From Aeromicrobium sp. Root344 (GTDB lineage Bacteria; Actinomycetota; Actinomycetes; Propionibacteriales; Nocardioidaceae): a stretch of 64,000 bases of DNA. Below are positions 16,578 through 23,689 of the stretch, in pieces (the stretch's first letter is position 1; each line of letters opens with the position of its first letter). The notes beneath the pieces are model-generated. The model worked only from the letters and a program-made list of their open reading frames with translations. It searched no databases and was not told the DNA's origin. A program made the position numbers and the translations under genes. The stretch spans positions 3,409,571 to 3,473,570 of the forward strand of contig NZ_LMDH01000001.1 of assembly GCF_001425755.1 (NCBI RefSeq), given 5' to 3'.

Positions 16578-16829
16578 TCAGAACGACTGCCACAGTGCGT
16601 GGCCCTTGTGACACGCCCAGAGCATCAGGCCGACCATGGTGCCGAGGAGACCACCAACGAGCGCCGCGGGGATGCCCACTTCGAGCACGGCGAACCACGC
16701 TGTCGGAACGTACGTGTGAAGCCCCAGGGTCAGGCCCGCGATTCCGCCGGCCGCGCCACCGATGAGCACGCCCAGCACCAAGGATCGCAGGACGATGTGG
16801 ACGTGATGGAGTTGGAGGTGCGCGCTCAC
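16578..16829 (-). CDS. Small hypothetical membrane protein
   Basis: About 83 aa with two predicted membrane segments (SLVLGVLIGGAAGGIAG and VGIPAALVGGLLGTMVGLML) rich in glycine, and a short C-terminal tail. I place the start at the GTG at 16829 because the longer open frame runs into the tRNA-Gly gene. It converges with the mannosyltransferase gene, the stops being 1 nt apart. No family recognised. Confidence 0.5.
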   Translation of the reverse strand: MSAHLQLHHVHIVLRSLVLGVLIGGAAGGIAGLTLGLHTYVPTAWFAVLEVGIPAALVGGLLGTMVGLMLWACHKGHALWQSF

Positions 16830-16920
16830 CTGCTCACCATCCCACGTCCACGCGCTCCAGGCTGTCTTCGAGCGCGATCGGGTAGCGGGTCTCGTCCTGA
16901 TCTTCGTGCCCTGGAGGATG

Positions 16921-16994
16921 TGGAGCGGACGCGAGGATTTGAACCTCGACCCATTCCCTGGAAGGGAAGCGTGCTGCAACTACACCACGTCCGC
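16921..16994 (-). tRNA. tRNA-Gly (anticodon TCC)
   Basis: On the minus strand the 7-bp acceptor stem GCGGACG/CGTCCGC closes the cloverleaf (16994 back to 16925). The T-arm reads CGAGGTTCAAATCCTCG. The anticodon loop CTTCCAG gives TCC (bases 16960-16962 on the plus strand), reading GGA. CCA is encoded at 16923-16921. The anticodon stem has one mismatch at its top pair (C/T). It stands alone; no other tRNA is adjacent. Confidence 0.9.
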
Positions 16995-17116
16995 GAAGCC
17001 AGTCTCTGTCGAGTCCGACCAGTTCGTAGTATGACCCATTTCGAGGACGATCCCGGCGGCAGGGTGTCGGTGGTCGGTGGGATCGTGGAGGCAACGAGGC
17101 GAGGAGGGACTGCCGG

Positions 17117-17599
17117 ATGAGTGGACTTCGCACGGTGACGCCCGCGGTGAGTCTCAGGAGCGTCGAGGACGAGGACATCGAGGTGTTCTTCGAGCAGGAG
17201 GCCGATCCGCTGGCTGCCGAGATGGCGGCGTTTCCGTCCCGCGACCGGGAACAGGTCGCAGCGCACTGGGCGAAGCTCCGCGGTGATGACACCCTCTGGA
17301 CGCGGACCATCGTCGCCGACGGCGAGGTGGCCGGCAACATCGGCAGCTGGCCCGACAACGGCCAGCAGCTGCTCGGCTACTGGATCGGACGCGAGTTCTG
17401 GGGTCGCGGCATCGCGACACAGGCACTCGCCCTGATGCTGGACGACGTGTCGGTCCGGCCGCTGCACGCTCACGTCGTGGCGCACAACCTCGGATCGATC
17501 CGCGTCCTCGAGAAGTGCGGCTTTCGTCGCGATCTGGTGGGGGAGGCGCCCGCGTCCGAGGACGGCATCGACGAGCTCATCTATGTGCTGGATGCCTAG
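17117..17599 (+). CDS. GNAT-family N-acetyltransferase
   Basis: A 160-aa RimJ/RimL-like acetyltransferase. The acetyl-CoA-binding stretch is GYWIGREFWGRGIATQAL near residues 92-109, followed by HVVAHNLGSIRVLEKCGF, a typical C-terminal motif of this family. The ATG at 17117 is preceded by GAGGAGGGA. It is a single gene between the tRNA-Gly gene and a convergent membrane-protein gene. The substrate is unknown. Confidence 0.88.
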   Translation: MSGLRTVTPAVSLRSVEDEDIEVFFEQEADPLAAEMAAFPSRDREQVAAHWAKLRGDDTLWTRTIVADGEVAGNIGSWPDNGQQLLGYWIGREFWGRGIATQALALMLDDVSVRPLHAHVVAHNLGSIRVLEKCGFRRDLVGEAPASEDGIDELIYVLDA

Positions 17600-17627
17600 C
17601 AGCCGCGCAAGACGCTGAGCGAGCGAG

Positions 17628-18158
17628 TCAGTAGCGGCCAGCAGTGCTGATGTGGACGTCGAGTCCGTCATCGACCTGGACGGCGAGCCCGCCCAGGACA
17701 CCGACCAGCACACCGATCGCGACCAATCCGTTGATCGGGGCGCCATCGTGGACCGACGGTCTGGTGCGCTGCCACGCGTACCACTCGGTGTGGCGGAACT
17801 TCGCCAGCCCGGCCAGCGCAAGCACGGTGGTCGCGAGCGAGACGAACGCCAAAGGTCCATCGGCCGAGGCGTCGACTGAGGTCAGGCCAACGAGTTCGCC
17901 GATCAAGCCAATCACCAGCACGACCCAGGCCACCACGAGCCGGACGGTACGGGCCCGGACGACTCCGGCGCAGACGTAGCCCACCAGGATCGCGCTGAGG
18001 ACGATCGAGACGGCAACCGAGACCTCGTCGTCATGCCGCACACCCTGCTGGACCACCAGAACCACCTGACCCAACAACGAAGCCCAGGCGACGACCCAGA
18101 TCGAGCTCGGCAATGGTGGCGTAGCCACGAGGTTCTCGGCCGGCCGTTCGACGCTCAC
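17628..18158 (-). CDS. Hypothetical membrane protein, four to five TM segments
   Basis: A 176-aa integral membrane protein with hydrophobic stretches near residues 21-40, 47-67, 73-92, 103-118 and 147-163. An aromatic cytoplasmic loop (KFRHTEWYAWQRTRP) separates the last two. The start is GTG. The next gene upstream on the same strand ends 28 nt before it. I do not recognise a family. Confidence 0.65.
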   Translation of the reverse strand: MSVERPAENLVATPPLPSSIWVVAWASLLGQVVLVVQQGVRHDDEVSVAVSIVLSAILVGYVCAGVVRARTVRLVVAWVVLVIGLIGELVGLTSVDASADGPLAFVSLATTVLALAGLAKFRHTEWYAWQRTRPSVHDGAPINGLVAIGVLVGVLGGLAVQVDDGLDVHISTAGRY

Positions 18159-18185
18159 GGTTGCATCCTCGCACGTAGCTCGCGC

Positions 18186-18755
18186 CTATTCGGACTCAGC
18201 GGAGCCTGGGTACGGGTCAGCGAACCTGCTGAGTGCCTGGAGATACCTGCCTCCCAGCTCGATGCGCGTGACGTCTCGGTACTTGAGTCGGTCGACGTTG
18301 CCGGACCAGACGCCGTCGCGACCCACGTAGTGGAGATCGAACGACTTCTTGCGCACGTCGACCACGCGGCCGACAAACAGCGGTTCTCCCTGGAGAGTCT
18401 CGAGGTGGATCGCGAGAATGTCGGCCCTCCCTGACGCCGCGTTGAGCAACTCACGTGCACTGGCGGTGTCGTCACACTCGAAGCTTGCAACGCTTTGGCC
18501 AAGGCCTGCGATCGCGCGATGGTGATACGCATCGTCGTCGCGAAACCAGACGCGCGAGACGTCCCGCAGCCGCAGCATCACGATGTCGTCGAGATGGACA
18601 CCGTCTTCGAGTCCGTGCATGACGAGCCATTCGTCCGTCAAGGCGATCACGAATCCGTCGGTCATGGTGACGTCAAACGCGTCCCGGACAACCGTGGCAA
18701 CGCGTCCATGGTTGAGGGACTCACCCAAACGCCGGCGAATCTTGCTCATCTTCAT
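18186..18755 (-). CDS. Hypothetical protein
   Basis: A 189-aa soluble protein of mixed alpha/beta character without a signal peptide or membrane segment. Repeated short motifs with a DGxVIAL...L and D-V-x-R-V/I pattern (MLRLRDVSRVWFRDD and LKYRDVTRIELGGRY) suggest two related beta-rich halves, perhaps small barrel folds. The ATG is 6 nt after CATACT, a plausible -10 box. It is probably co-transcribed with the membrane-protein gene downstream. Function unknown. Confidence 0.65.
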   Translation of the reverse strand: MKMSKIRRRLGESLNHGRVATVVRDAFDVTMTDGFVIALTDEWLVMHGLEDGVHLDDIVMLRLRDVSRVWFRDDDAYHHRAIAGLGQSVASFECDDTASARELLNAASGRADILAIHLETLQGEPLFVGRVVDVRKKSFDLHYVGRDGVWSGNVDRLKYRDVTRIELGGRYLQALSRFADPYPGSAESE

Positions 18756-18955
18756 GGCCTCAGTATGAGACAGCTACCGCCTGCACGGTCCTCGTCGTCG
18801 TGGTGTGTCTTTGGGCCGCCGTTCCCTACCCGTGGGTCGGCACTGCCGAGCGACTCTTCGCGCTACTGGTGGTCAGGTGGGTGGCTGCGATCGCCACGCG
18901 TCTGTCACCGGACTGGCGAACATCCGAAGCTGCAGCGTCAATCTGAGACGAGAAA
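18756..18955. other. Intergenic region without a supported gene
   Basis: This spacer separates a minus-strand hypothetical gene from the rbpA terminator. A 48-codon plus-strand frame (18800-18946, GTG start) with a possible membrane helix can be read, but it has no RBS or convincing promoter, so I do not call it. Confidence 0.4.
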
Positions 18956-18977
18956 GACCCCGGCCGAAGCCGGGGTC
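18956..18977 (-). terminator. Rho-independent-type terminator of rbpA
   Basis: GACCCCGGC (18956-18964) pairs perfectly with GCCGGGGTC (18969-18977) around a 4-nt loop. Read on the minus strand the stem is followed by TTTCTCGTC. It lies 26 nt past the rbpA stop codon. Confidence 0.85.
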
Positions 18978-19002
18978 CTTGGTCGTGCCGAAGACGTGAG
19001 TC

Positions 19003-19407
19003 TCAGGCGCTCTTCTTGGTGGTGCTCTTCTTCGCCGCGCTCTTCTTGGCGGGCCGGTGGAGGTGCGGCGGTCCGATCTCCCCACCACGGAGCAGCTCGA
19101 GCCGCTCGGTGAGGATCTCCTCGAGCTCAGCCTCGGAGCGGCGCTCGAGAAGCATGTCCCAGTGTGTGCGGATCGGCTTCTCAGCCTTGCCCTCAGGCTT
19201 GACTCCGTTGGCGAGCTGACCGATCTGTCCGGTCTTGGGGTCTTCCCACTCGAACGGGATCTCCGCCTCGTCCGCCATCGTCACCGTGAACGTGTGCCCG
19301 TCGGGGCATACGTACTCGACCTGCTGACGGGGAGCCATTTCCACGCCGCGCTCGTCCTCGAAGCTCTGTGTCCCGAGCCGAGCACCTCGCAATGCACGTT
19401 CAGCCAT
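19003..19407 (-). CDS. rbpA: RNA polymerase-binding protein RbpA
   Basis: A 134-aa actinobacterial transcription factor that binds RNA polymerase and group 1/2 sigma factors, stabilising open complexes. It has RGARLGTQSFEDERGVEMAP (N-terminal tail), a beta-barrel core with CPDGHTFTV, and the sigma-interacting THWDMLLERRSEAELEEIL. An extra lysine/alanine/serine tail (about 18 residues) extends the C-terminus. The promoter region carries a SigR-like GGAAT/GTT pair (see separate entry), matching known thiol-stress control of rbpA in Streptomyces. Confidence 0.95.
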   Translation of the reverse strand: MAERALRGARLGTQSFEDERGVEMAPRQQVEYVCPDGHTFTVTMADEAEIPFEWEDPKTGQIGQLANGVKPEGKAEKPIRTHWDMLLERRSEAELEEILTERLELLRGGEIGPPHLHRPAKKSAAKKSTTKKSA

Positions 19408-19439
19408 GTGCGTCCCCTCTCGTGTTGCTTACCACTTAC

Positions 19440-19465
19440 AACGTAAATGACGCACATTAGATTCC
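19440..19465 (-). promoter_or_regulatory. SigR/SigH-type promoter of rbpA
   Basis: On the minus strand GGAAT (complement of 19461-19465) is followed after 18 nt by GTT (complement of 19440-19442). This is the recognised form of promoters used by the thiol-oxidative-stress sigma factor SigR/SigH. It lies 32 nt upstream of the rbpA ATG, leaving room for the GAGAGGGG RBS. In Streptomyces coelicolor rbpA is known to be SigR-dependent. Confidence 0.65.
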
Positions 19466-19496
19466 CCTAAACGCGAATGCGTACGCGTCAGCGGGG

Positions 19497-20861
19497 TCAC
19501 ACGATTGCTGGGGCCTGATTTCCGGCCTCGACGATGCCTTGCCGCGCGTCGAGCTTCCACAGCAGACCGCCGCCGACCACGAAGAAGATGATGAGGGCCA
19601 GGATCGCGGGCCGGTAGGAGTCGGTCAGCTGGTGCACCACGCCGAAGACCAGAGTCCCGAGCCAGCTGGTGCCGCGTTCGCAAGCCTGGTAGAGGCTGAA
19701 GTACTCCGCCTCACGGCCCCGCGGAATGAGCTGGGAGAAGAACGCCCGCGACAACGCCTGGGTGCCACCCAGGACGAGCCCGATCGCCACCGCGAGCACC
19801 AGGAACGGCACGATCTGGTCCGCGGGCAGGAAGTAGCCGAAGCAGACGACGAGGATCCAGACGCCGAGACCGTACAGGATCGTGCGGTGGCTGCCGATGC
19901 GCGCGGCGAGCCGGCCGAACACCAGCGCGCCGACGACACCCACGAACTGCACGATGAGGATCGTCGCGATGAGCGTGCTGGTCTCGAAACCCAGCTGCTT
20001 GTCGCCGTAGACCGACGCCGAGTAGATCACGGTCTGGATGCCATCGTTGTAGAACAGGTACGCCACGAGGAACAGCAGGGTCTGCGGATAGTTGCGGAGC
20101 TCGCGCAGCGTACGGAACAGCTGCCCGAAGCTGCGCTGCATCAGCGACGTGCCCTCGACCGGGACCACGCCGCGGGGCGCCCGGTCCTTGATGCCGCGAT
20201 AGGGGATCAGCGTGAAGTACGCCCACCAGATCGCGGCGGACAGCAGGCTGATGCGCACCGCCATCTCCGTCGACAGGCCGAACGGCTTGACCGTCACGAG
20301 CGCGAGGTTGACCGCCAGCAACAGGCCGCCGCCGAGATAGCCCAGCGCCCAGCCACGGGAGGAGATCCGGTCGCGTTCGTCGGGCTCGGCGATCTCGATG
20401 AGGATCGCGTCGTAGACCACGATCGACGAGGCGTAGAACAGGTTGGCCACCACGAGCAGGCCGGCGCCGAGCTGCCAGTTCGTCCCGGTGACGAAGAACA
20501 TCAGTGCCGCCACCGCCGCACCCGACCAGGCGAGCCCGGCCATCAGCGTCTTCTTGGACTCGACGCGATCGGCGATGGCACCGACGATCGGCAGTACGAA
20601 CGCCGAGATGACGGTCGCGAGCGTGACGACGTAGAACACCAGCGAACCGGCTGACACCGACAGCCCGAGCACCGAGAGGTTCTCGACGCACTTCCGGTCG
20701 TCGTCGCCGACGAACCCGCAGGCGGCCCTCTCGGCGACGCTCGTCAGGTAGGGCGCGTAGAGCACCGTGCCGATCGTCGTGATGTACGCCGAGTTGGCCC
20801 AGTCGTAGAAGAACCACGCCTTCTGCTCCGGGTTGGCCTTGACCTTCTGACCTCGGGTCAT
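19497..20861 (-). CDS. MFS transporter, UMF1 / Atg22-like family
   Basis: A 454-aa polytopic membrane protein with about 12 helices. The N-terminus KAWFFYDWANSAYITTIGTV is the hallmark of UMF1/vacuole-effluxer-like transporters, and a periplasmic loop holds two Cys (ACGFVGDDDRKCVEN). I place the start at the ATG at 20861, which overlaps the stop of the GDPD gene (ATGA); the frame stays open upstream without support. Coupling to a glycerophosphodiesterase suggests uptake or efflux of a glycerophosphodiester or its products, but this is inference. Confidence 0.88.
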   Translation of the reverse strand: MTRGQKVKANPEQKAWFFYDWANSAYITTIGTVLYAPYLTSVAERAACGFVGDDDRKCVENLSVLGLSVSAGSLVFYVVTLATVISAFVLPIVGAIADRVESKKTLMAGLAWSGAAVAALMFFVTGTNWQLGAGLLVVANLFYASSIVVYDAILIEIAEPDERDRISSRGWALGYLGGGLLLAVNLALVTVKPFGLSTEMAVRISLLSAAIWWAYFTLIPYRGIKDRAPRGVVPVEGTSLMQRSFGQLFRTLRELRNYPQTLLFLVAYLFYNDGIQTVIYSASVYGDKQLGFETSTLIATILIVQFVGVVGALVFGRLAARIGSHRTILYGLGVWILVVCFGYFLPADQIVPFLVLAVAIGLVLGGTQALSRAFFSQLIPRGREAEYFSLYQACERGTSWLGTLVFGVVHQLTDSYRPAILALIIFFVVGGGLLWKLDARQGIVEAGNQAPAIV

Positions 20862-21616
20862 GCGGGGTCCTTCCAGGTTCCTCGGGCGACGAGTACGTCC
20901 TTGAGGACGTCGGTGCGGTCGGAGATGATGCCGTCGACGCCGAGGTCGAGCAAGGCGCGGATCTCCTCGGCGTCGTCGATCGTCCAGGCGTGGACCTGCA
21001 GGCCCAGGGCGTGGGCCTTGCGGACCAGCCGCGGCGTGATGACCCTGATCCCGCGGTACGACGCCGGCACCTGCAGACACACGAATCCGGGCCGCAGCAG
21101 CCGGCGGGGGAGCAGCTTGACGGCCGCGACCTCGAGCCTCGACGCGGAGGTCGCGACCCGGGGCAGGCGCCGACGGATGCGCACCAGGCGGGCGTGGGAG
21201 AACGACGACAGACACGTTCGGTCGACGGCGTCGTGGGCTTCGATGACCCCGCAGGTCGCCTCCACCGCGTCGTCGGACTTCACGTCGATGTTGAGCCGGG
21301 CGTCGGGGAACGCCTCGAAGAGCGCCTCGAGGCGCGCGAACGGCTCGCGCTGGTCGAGCCGCTGCAGGTCCAGCGCCTCGGCGGTCAGCGTCGCGACCGG
21401 ATCGGCGCTGCCGGTCAGCCGGTCGAGCCCGGCATCGTGGATCGCGTAGACGACCCCGTCGGAGGACATGCGCACATCGGTCTCGAGGTAGCGGTAGCCC
21501 AGCTCGTACGCATGGGCGAACGCGGCGAGGGAGTTCTCGATGCCCACGTTGCCCGCTGTCCCGGCGCCGCCGCGGTGTGCGAACGCCAGGGGAGGGGCGT
21601 CGAGGAAACCGGTCAC
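20858..21616 (-). CDS. Glycerophosphodiester phosphodiesterase
   Basis: A 252-aa GDPD TIM-barrel enzyme that splits glycerophosphodiesters to glycerol-3-phosphate and an alcohol. Catalytic and metal residues are seen in AFAHRGG, IENSLAAF, ETDVRMSSDGVVYAIHD and NIDVKSDD, with the C-terminal VHAWTIDD and DGIISDRTDV typical of the family. There is no signal peptide, so it should act in the cytoplasm. The GTG start is at 21616. It is translationally coupled to the transporter gene. Confidence 0.92.
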   Translation of the reverse strand: MTGFLDAPPLAFAHRGGAGTAGNVGIENSLAAFAHAYELGYRYLETDVRMSSDGVVYAIHDAGLDRLTGSADPVATLTAEALDLQRLDQREPFARLEALFEAFPDARLNIDVKSDDAVEATCGVIEAHDAVDRTCLSSFSHARLVRIRRRLPRVATSASRLEVAAVKLLPRRLLRPGFVCLQVPASYRGIRVITPRLVRKAHALGLQVHAWTIDDAEEIRALLDLGVDGIISDRTDVLKDVLVARGTWKDPA

Positions 21617-21683
21617 GCGCTCAAACTAAGCCCTTGCGGTGCCACGCGGGCCGACGGCTCCCGCGCGTCGAGCCGTGAGCCGG

Positions 21684-22556
21684 TCAGTCGAGGAACTCGA
21701 GCTCCGTCGCCGCTGCCCGCTCAGGGTCGGCCGTGATGTCGATCGTGGCGATGCGGCCGTCGGCGAAGGTCGGCCGGAGCACCGAGATGACCCGTCCGTC
21801 CTCGACCCCGGCCATGCCCACGACACCGTCGATGAGCACCGGGAGGCTCTGACGTCCGGGCGTACGGAACGAGATCGCCCCGCTGGCGACGTTGCGCGCC
21901 CCGCGCACGAGCACCGGCGGTCCGTGCCCCGTGTCGGCGCGCAGGACGACGTCGGGGTCCAGGACCGTGACCAGTGCCTCGAAGTCGCCACCCCGGGCTG
22001 CTGTGAGGAACGCGTCGACGATCTCGCGCTGCTGGGGCAGGGGCGTGCCGGTCAGCGGGTCAGATCCCTGCACGCGCCGCCGGCCGCGGCTGGCCAGCTG
22101 CCGAGCGGCGTCGGGAGTGCGTCCGATCATGGCGGCGATGTCGTCGAACGGCACCGCGAACATGTCGTGCAGCACGAACGCGAGCCGTTCGGCGGGGGTC
22201 AGCTTCTCCAGCACCACGAGCATCGCCAGGCCGACCGAGTCGACGAGCTCTGCCTCGTACTCCGGGTCGATACGGGTGTCGGGTGAGCCGGCCGGGTCGT
22301 TCGGGCGTACGTCGAGGGGCTGCTCGCCGCGGGTCTTGCGTGATCGCAGCATGTCGAGGCAGACCCGTCCGACGACAGTCGTCAGCCAGCCGCCGAGGTT
22401 GTCGATCTCGTCGGCGTCCACGCGGCTCAGGCGGATCCAGGCCTCCTGGACGGCGTCCTCGGCATCGGTCAGCGACCCGAGCATGCGATAGGCGACGGCC
22501 CGCAGATGGTCGCGGTTGTGCTCGAAGCGCTCCGCCAGGAGCTCGGTGTCTGACAT
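21684..22556 (-). CDS. ECF sigma factor with C-terminal SnoaL-like domain (ECF41/SigJ type)
   Basis: A 290-aa extracytoplasmic-function sigma factor. Region 2 (RAVAYRMLGSLTDAEDAVQE) and region 4 (LTPAERLAFVLHDMFAVPF, then AAMIGRTPDAARQLASRGR) are clear, followed by a SnoaL/NTF2-like domain from about residue 178, as in the ECF41 group, where this domain regulates the sigma factor in place of an anti-sigma protein. The strict WLPEP and DGGGK signatures of classical ECF41 are not obvious, so a sister group (ECF56-like) is possible. It is divergent from a carboxymuconolactone decarboxylase gene, the classical partner, and carries a consensus-type autoregulatory promoter. Confidence 0.9.
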   Translation of the reverse strand: MSDTELLAERFEHNRDHLRAVAYRMLGSLTDAEDAVQEAWIRLSRVDADEIDNLGGWLTTVVGRVCLDMLRSRKTRGEQPLDVRPNDPAGSPDTRIDPEYEAELVDSVGLAMLVVLEKLTPAERLAFVLHDMFAVPFDDIAAMIGRTPDAARQLASRGRRRVQGSDPLTGTPLPQQREIVDAFLTAARGGDFEALVTVLDPDVVLRADTGHGPPVLVRGARNVASGAISFRTPGRQSLPVLIDGVVGMAGVEDGRVISVLRPTFADGRIATIDITADPERAAATELEFLD

Positions 22557-22557
22557 C

Positions 22558-22607
22558 GGTCACATTCCCCTCTCGTGATTCGTCACAGCCCTGACGGATC
22601 ACCCGTC
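22558..22607 (+). promoter_or_regulatory. Tandem ECF41-type promoters of the carboxymuconolactone decarboxylase gene
   Basis: CGTCACA (22581-22587) is followed after 16 nt by CGTC (22604-22607). One period (23 nt) upstream, GGTCACA (22558-22564) is followed after 16 nt by CGTC (22581-22584). This fits the TGTCACA/CGTC promoter described for ECF41 sigma factors. The downstream -10 ends 32 nt before the ATG at 22640, which has GGAGGAG upstream. Confidence 0.65.
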
Positions 22608-22619
22608 AAGGATGTGACA
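22593..22619 (-). promoter_or_regulatory. ECF41-type autoregulatory promoter of the sigma factor gene
   Basis: On the minus strand TGTCACA (complement of 22613-22619) is followed after exactly 16 nt by CGTC (complement of 22593-22596), 36 nt from the sigma-factor ATG. It matches the ECF41 promoter pattern fully and interleaves with the oppositely oriented promoters of the neighbouring gene. Confidence 0.75.
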
Positions 22620-22639
22620 CGAACTGGAGGAGAACCATC

Positions 22640-23095
22640 ATGCAGGCACGTATGGACAATCCGGCGATCACCGTTCCCGGAGCGATGGAAGCGCTGCACG
22701 GGCTCACGAAAGCCGTCTTGAAGACCGGCATCTCGCCGACGACGCTCGAGCTCGTCAACCTGCGCGCGAGCCAGATCAACGGCTGCAGCGTGTGTCTCCA
22801 GATGCACGCCAGCGACCTGCGCAAGGCGGGGGAGAGCGACGAGAAGATCGACACCGTCGCGGGCTGGCGAGACTCGCCGCACTTCGACGACGCCGAACGG
22901 GCCGCGCTCGGCCTGGCCGAGGAGGTCACCCGCCTGAGCGACCGGTCCGACGCCGTACCGGACGAGGTGTACGACGAGGCGGCTGCGCACTACGACGAGC
23001 AGCAGCTCGGCGCGCTGATCCTCTCGATCGCGGCGATCAACGTGTGGAACCGGGTCAACGTCTCCACACGTCAGGTCGCCGGCGCGTGGGGCTGA
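22640..23095 (+). CDS. Carboxymuconolactone decarboxylase / AhpD-like family protein
   Basis: A 151-aa all-helical protein with the redox motif NGCSVCLQMHASDLRK (CxxC plus His, residues about 53-68), as in AhpD-type peroxidase reductases. Its gene is divergent from the ECF sigma factor and carries the same promoter motif, the arrangement defining ECF41 loci (COE genes: carboxymuconolactone decarboxylases, oxidoreductases, epimerases). A role in detoxifying an organic peroxide or reactive electrophile is plausible; the substrate is unknown. Confidence 0.9.
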   Translation: MQARMDNPAITVPGAMEALHGLTKAVLKTGISPTTLELVNLRASQINGCSVCLQMHASDLRKAGESDEKIDTVAGWRDSPHFDDAERAALGLAEEVTRLSDRSDAVPDEVYDEAAAHYDEQQLGALILSIAAINVWNRVNVSTRQVAGAWG

Positions 23096-23104
23096 ACCGG
23101 CTGG

Positions 23105-23689
23105 TCAGTCGTCGCTCCAGGACCCGCCGACGATGACCCGCCCTGACCCGGCGACGGGCGCCAGGCCGGCTTGAGCGCTGAGCTTCAGGTCGCCGAGCGT
23201 GACAGCGTCCGAGCCGACGCTGATGCGCTCGGTCTGGTCATCGGGCGCCGCGTCGATCTTGGCTGCCAGCGTGTCGGCAGGGTCGGTCGGCACGTCGAGC
23301 TGCGTGAGCACGTCACGGAATGCCGTGACCAGCGGGCCCGGCTCGAGCTGCGCCGTGCGGATGCCGACGGTGAAGTGGGCATCGCTGCCGCTTCCCGCCC
23401 GGTAGAACGACACGAGGGTCGCCTGGGTATCGATCGTGCGGCCCCCGGGCAGCTTGAACCGTACGGACCGAGCCGTCTTGGTCTCATAGGTGCCGTCGTT
23501 GGTCTCGTCCGAGATGCCGAACGCCTTGGCCGACGGCTGGCCCGTCAGGTCCCAGACCTCGACCCCATCGCTGGACGACCTCGCGGTCGGCTCGGGCTTG
23601 CTGTCTTTCGGGTCGTTGTCATCCATGGTCACTCCGATGCAGGCGGACAGCAGGAACAGGGCGGTGAGGGCAAGCACCAGGCGACGCAT
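23105..23689 (-). CDS. Hypothetical lipoprotein
   Basis: A 194-aa exported protein. The signal peptide MRRLVLALTALFLLSAC ends in the lipobox LSAC (Cys17). The mature part starts with an acidic/Lys linker and holds a mostly beta domain with FKLPGGRTIDTQATLVSFYR and GSDAVTLGDLKLSAQAG. The ATG at 23689 overlaps the stop of the 575-aa protein gene (TGATG), so the two are co-translated. No family recognised. Confidence 0.75.
   Translation of the reverse strand: MRRLVLALTALFLLSACIGVTMDDNDPKDSKPEPTARSSSDGVEVWDLTGQPSAKAFGISDETNDGTYETKTARSVRFKLPGGRTIDTQATLVSFYRAGSGSDAHFTVGIRTAQLEPGPLVTAFRDVLTQLDVPTDPADTLAAKIDAAPDDQTERISVGSDAVTLGDLKLSAQAGLAPVAGSGRVIVGGSWSDD

Noticed and set aside
17600-17627. GCTGAGCGAGCGAGTC considered as a second copy of the pafB-pafC AGCGAGCG doublet
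   Set aside because: Only one AGCGAGCG unit and part of another are present; too short to call a repeat family.
18800-18946. Possible 48-aa plus-strand membrane peptide between the 189-aa gene and rbpA
   Set aside because: GTG start without RBS or -10 box at the leaderless distance; third-position bias is weak. Kept only as a note.
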